6,468 nt of DNA from an uncultured Coriobacteriaceae bacterium (lineage in GTDB: Bacteria; Actinomycetota; Coriobacteriia; Coriobacteriales; QAMH01). The position numbers and the translations under genes were made by a program. The stretch covers positions 1 to 6,468 of the forward strand of contig CADBRF010000205.1 of the NCBI GenBank assembly GCA_902796975.1, written 5' to 3'. The notes below the pieces were generated by a model, which ran no database searches, was not told the origin of the DNA, and was given only the letters and a program-made list of their open reading frames with translations. This document shows positions 5,205 to 6,468 of the stretch, in pieces. How positions within the stretch are numbered: the first letter of the stretch is position 1; each line of letters starts with the position of its first letter.

Positions 5205-6468
<1,264 letters not shown>

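Overview
This window is housekeeping DNA from the transcription/translation core of a moderately GC-rich bacterium. All genes are read from the minus strand, so transcription runs from high to low coordinates: rpoC (3' end only), rpsL, rpsG, fusA, rpsJ, rplC and rplD (5' end only). The actinobacterial-style L3 and RpoC sequences and the direct fusA-rpsJ junction without tuf suggest a deep actinobacterium, most likely class Coriobacteriia (Collinsella/Olsenella-like). That placement is inferred from remembered sequences, not from a search. I see no mobile elements, tRNA or rRNA genes, or CRISPR arrays.

Layout in transcription order. (1) 6468-5205: the last 420 codons of rpoC, ending in an unusually long C-terminal extension. 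(2) 5204-4787: a 418-bp gap with an rpoC terminator, an A-tract-rich stretch, a promoter for rpsL and a structured rpsL leader. (3) 4786-1453: rpsL-rpsG-fusA-rpsJ, packed with 14-37 nt gaps as one operon, and closed by a strong UUCG-loop hairpin terminator. (4) 1452-953: a 500-bp gap with that terminator, a diverged direct repeat, a second promoter region and a multi-hairpin rplC leader. (5) 952-1: rplC-rplD, the start of the remaining S10-type operon, which runs out of the window.

Together the genes supply the RNA polymerase beta' subunit, ribosomal proteins S12, S7, S10, L3 and L4, and elongation factor G. The str-type and S10-type clusters are adjacent but regrouped: S10 is attached to the EF-G operon and cut off from L3 by a terminator and a new promoter.

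Two points stand out. First, the beta' extension contains a roughly 55-residue segment that aligns without gaps to the C-terminal domain of the RNA polymerase alpha subunit and keeps the main DNA-contact residues; I know of no description of such a fusion. Second, an 18-bp element (17/18 identical) lies exactly 5 bp upstream of the presumed -35 hexamer of both the rpsL and rplC promoters, suggesting shared control of the two ribosomal operons. Both leaders also fold into substantial RNA stems.
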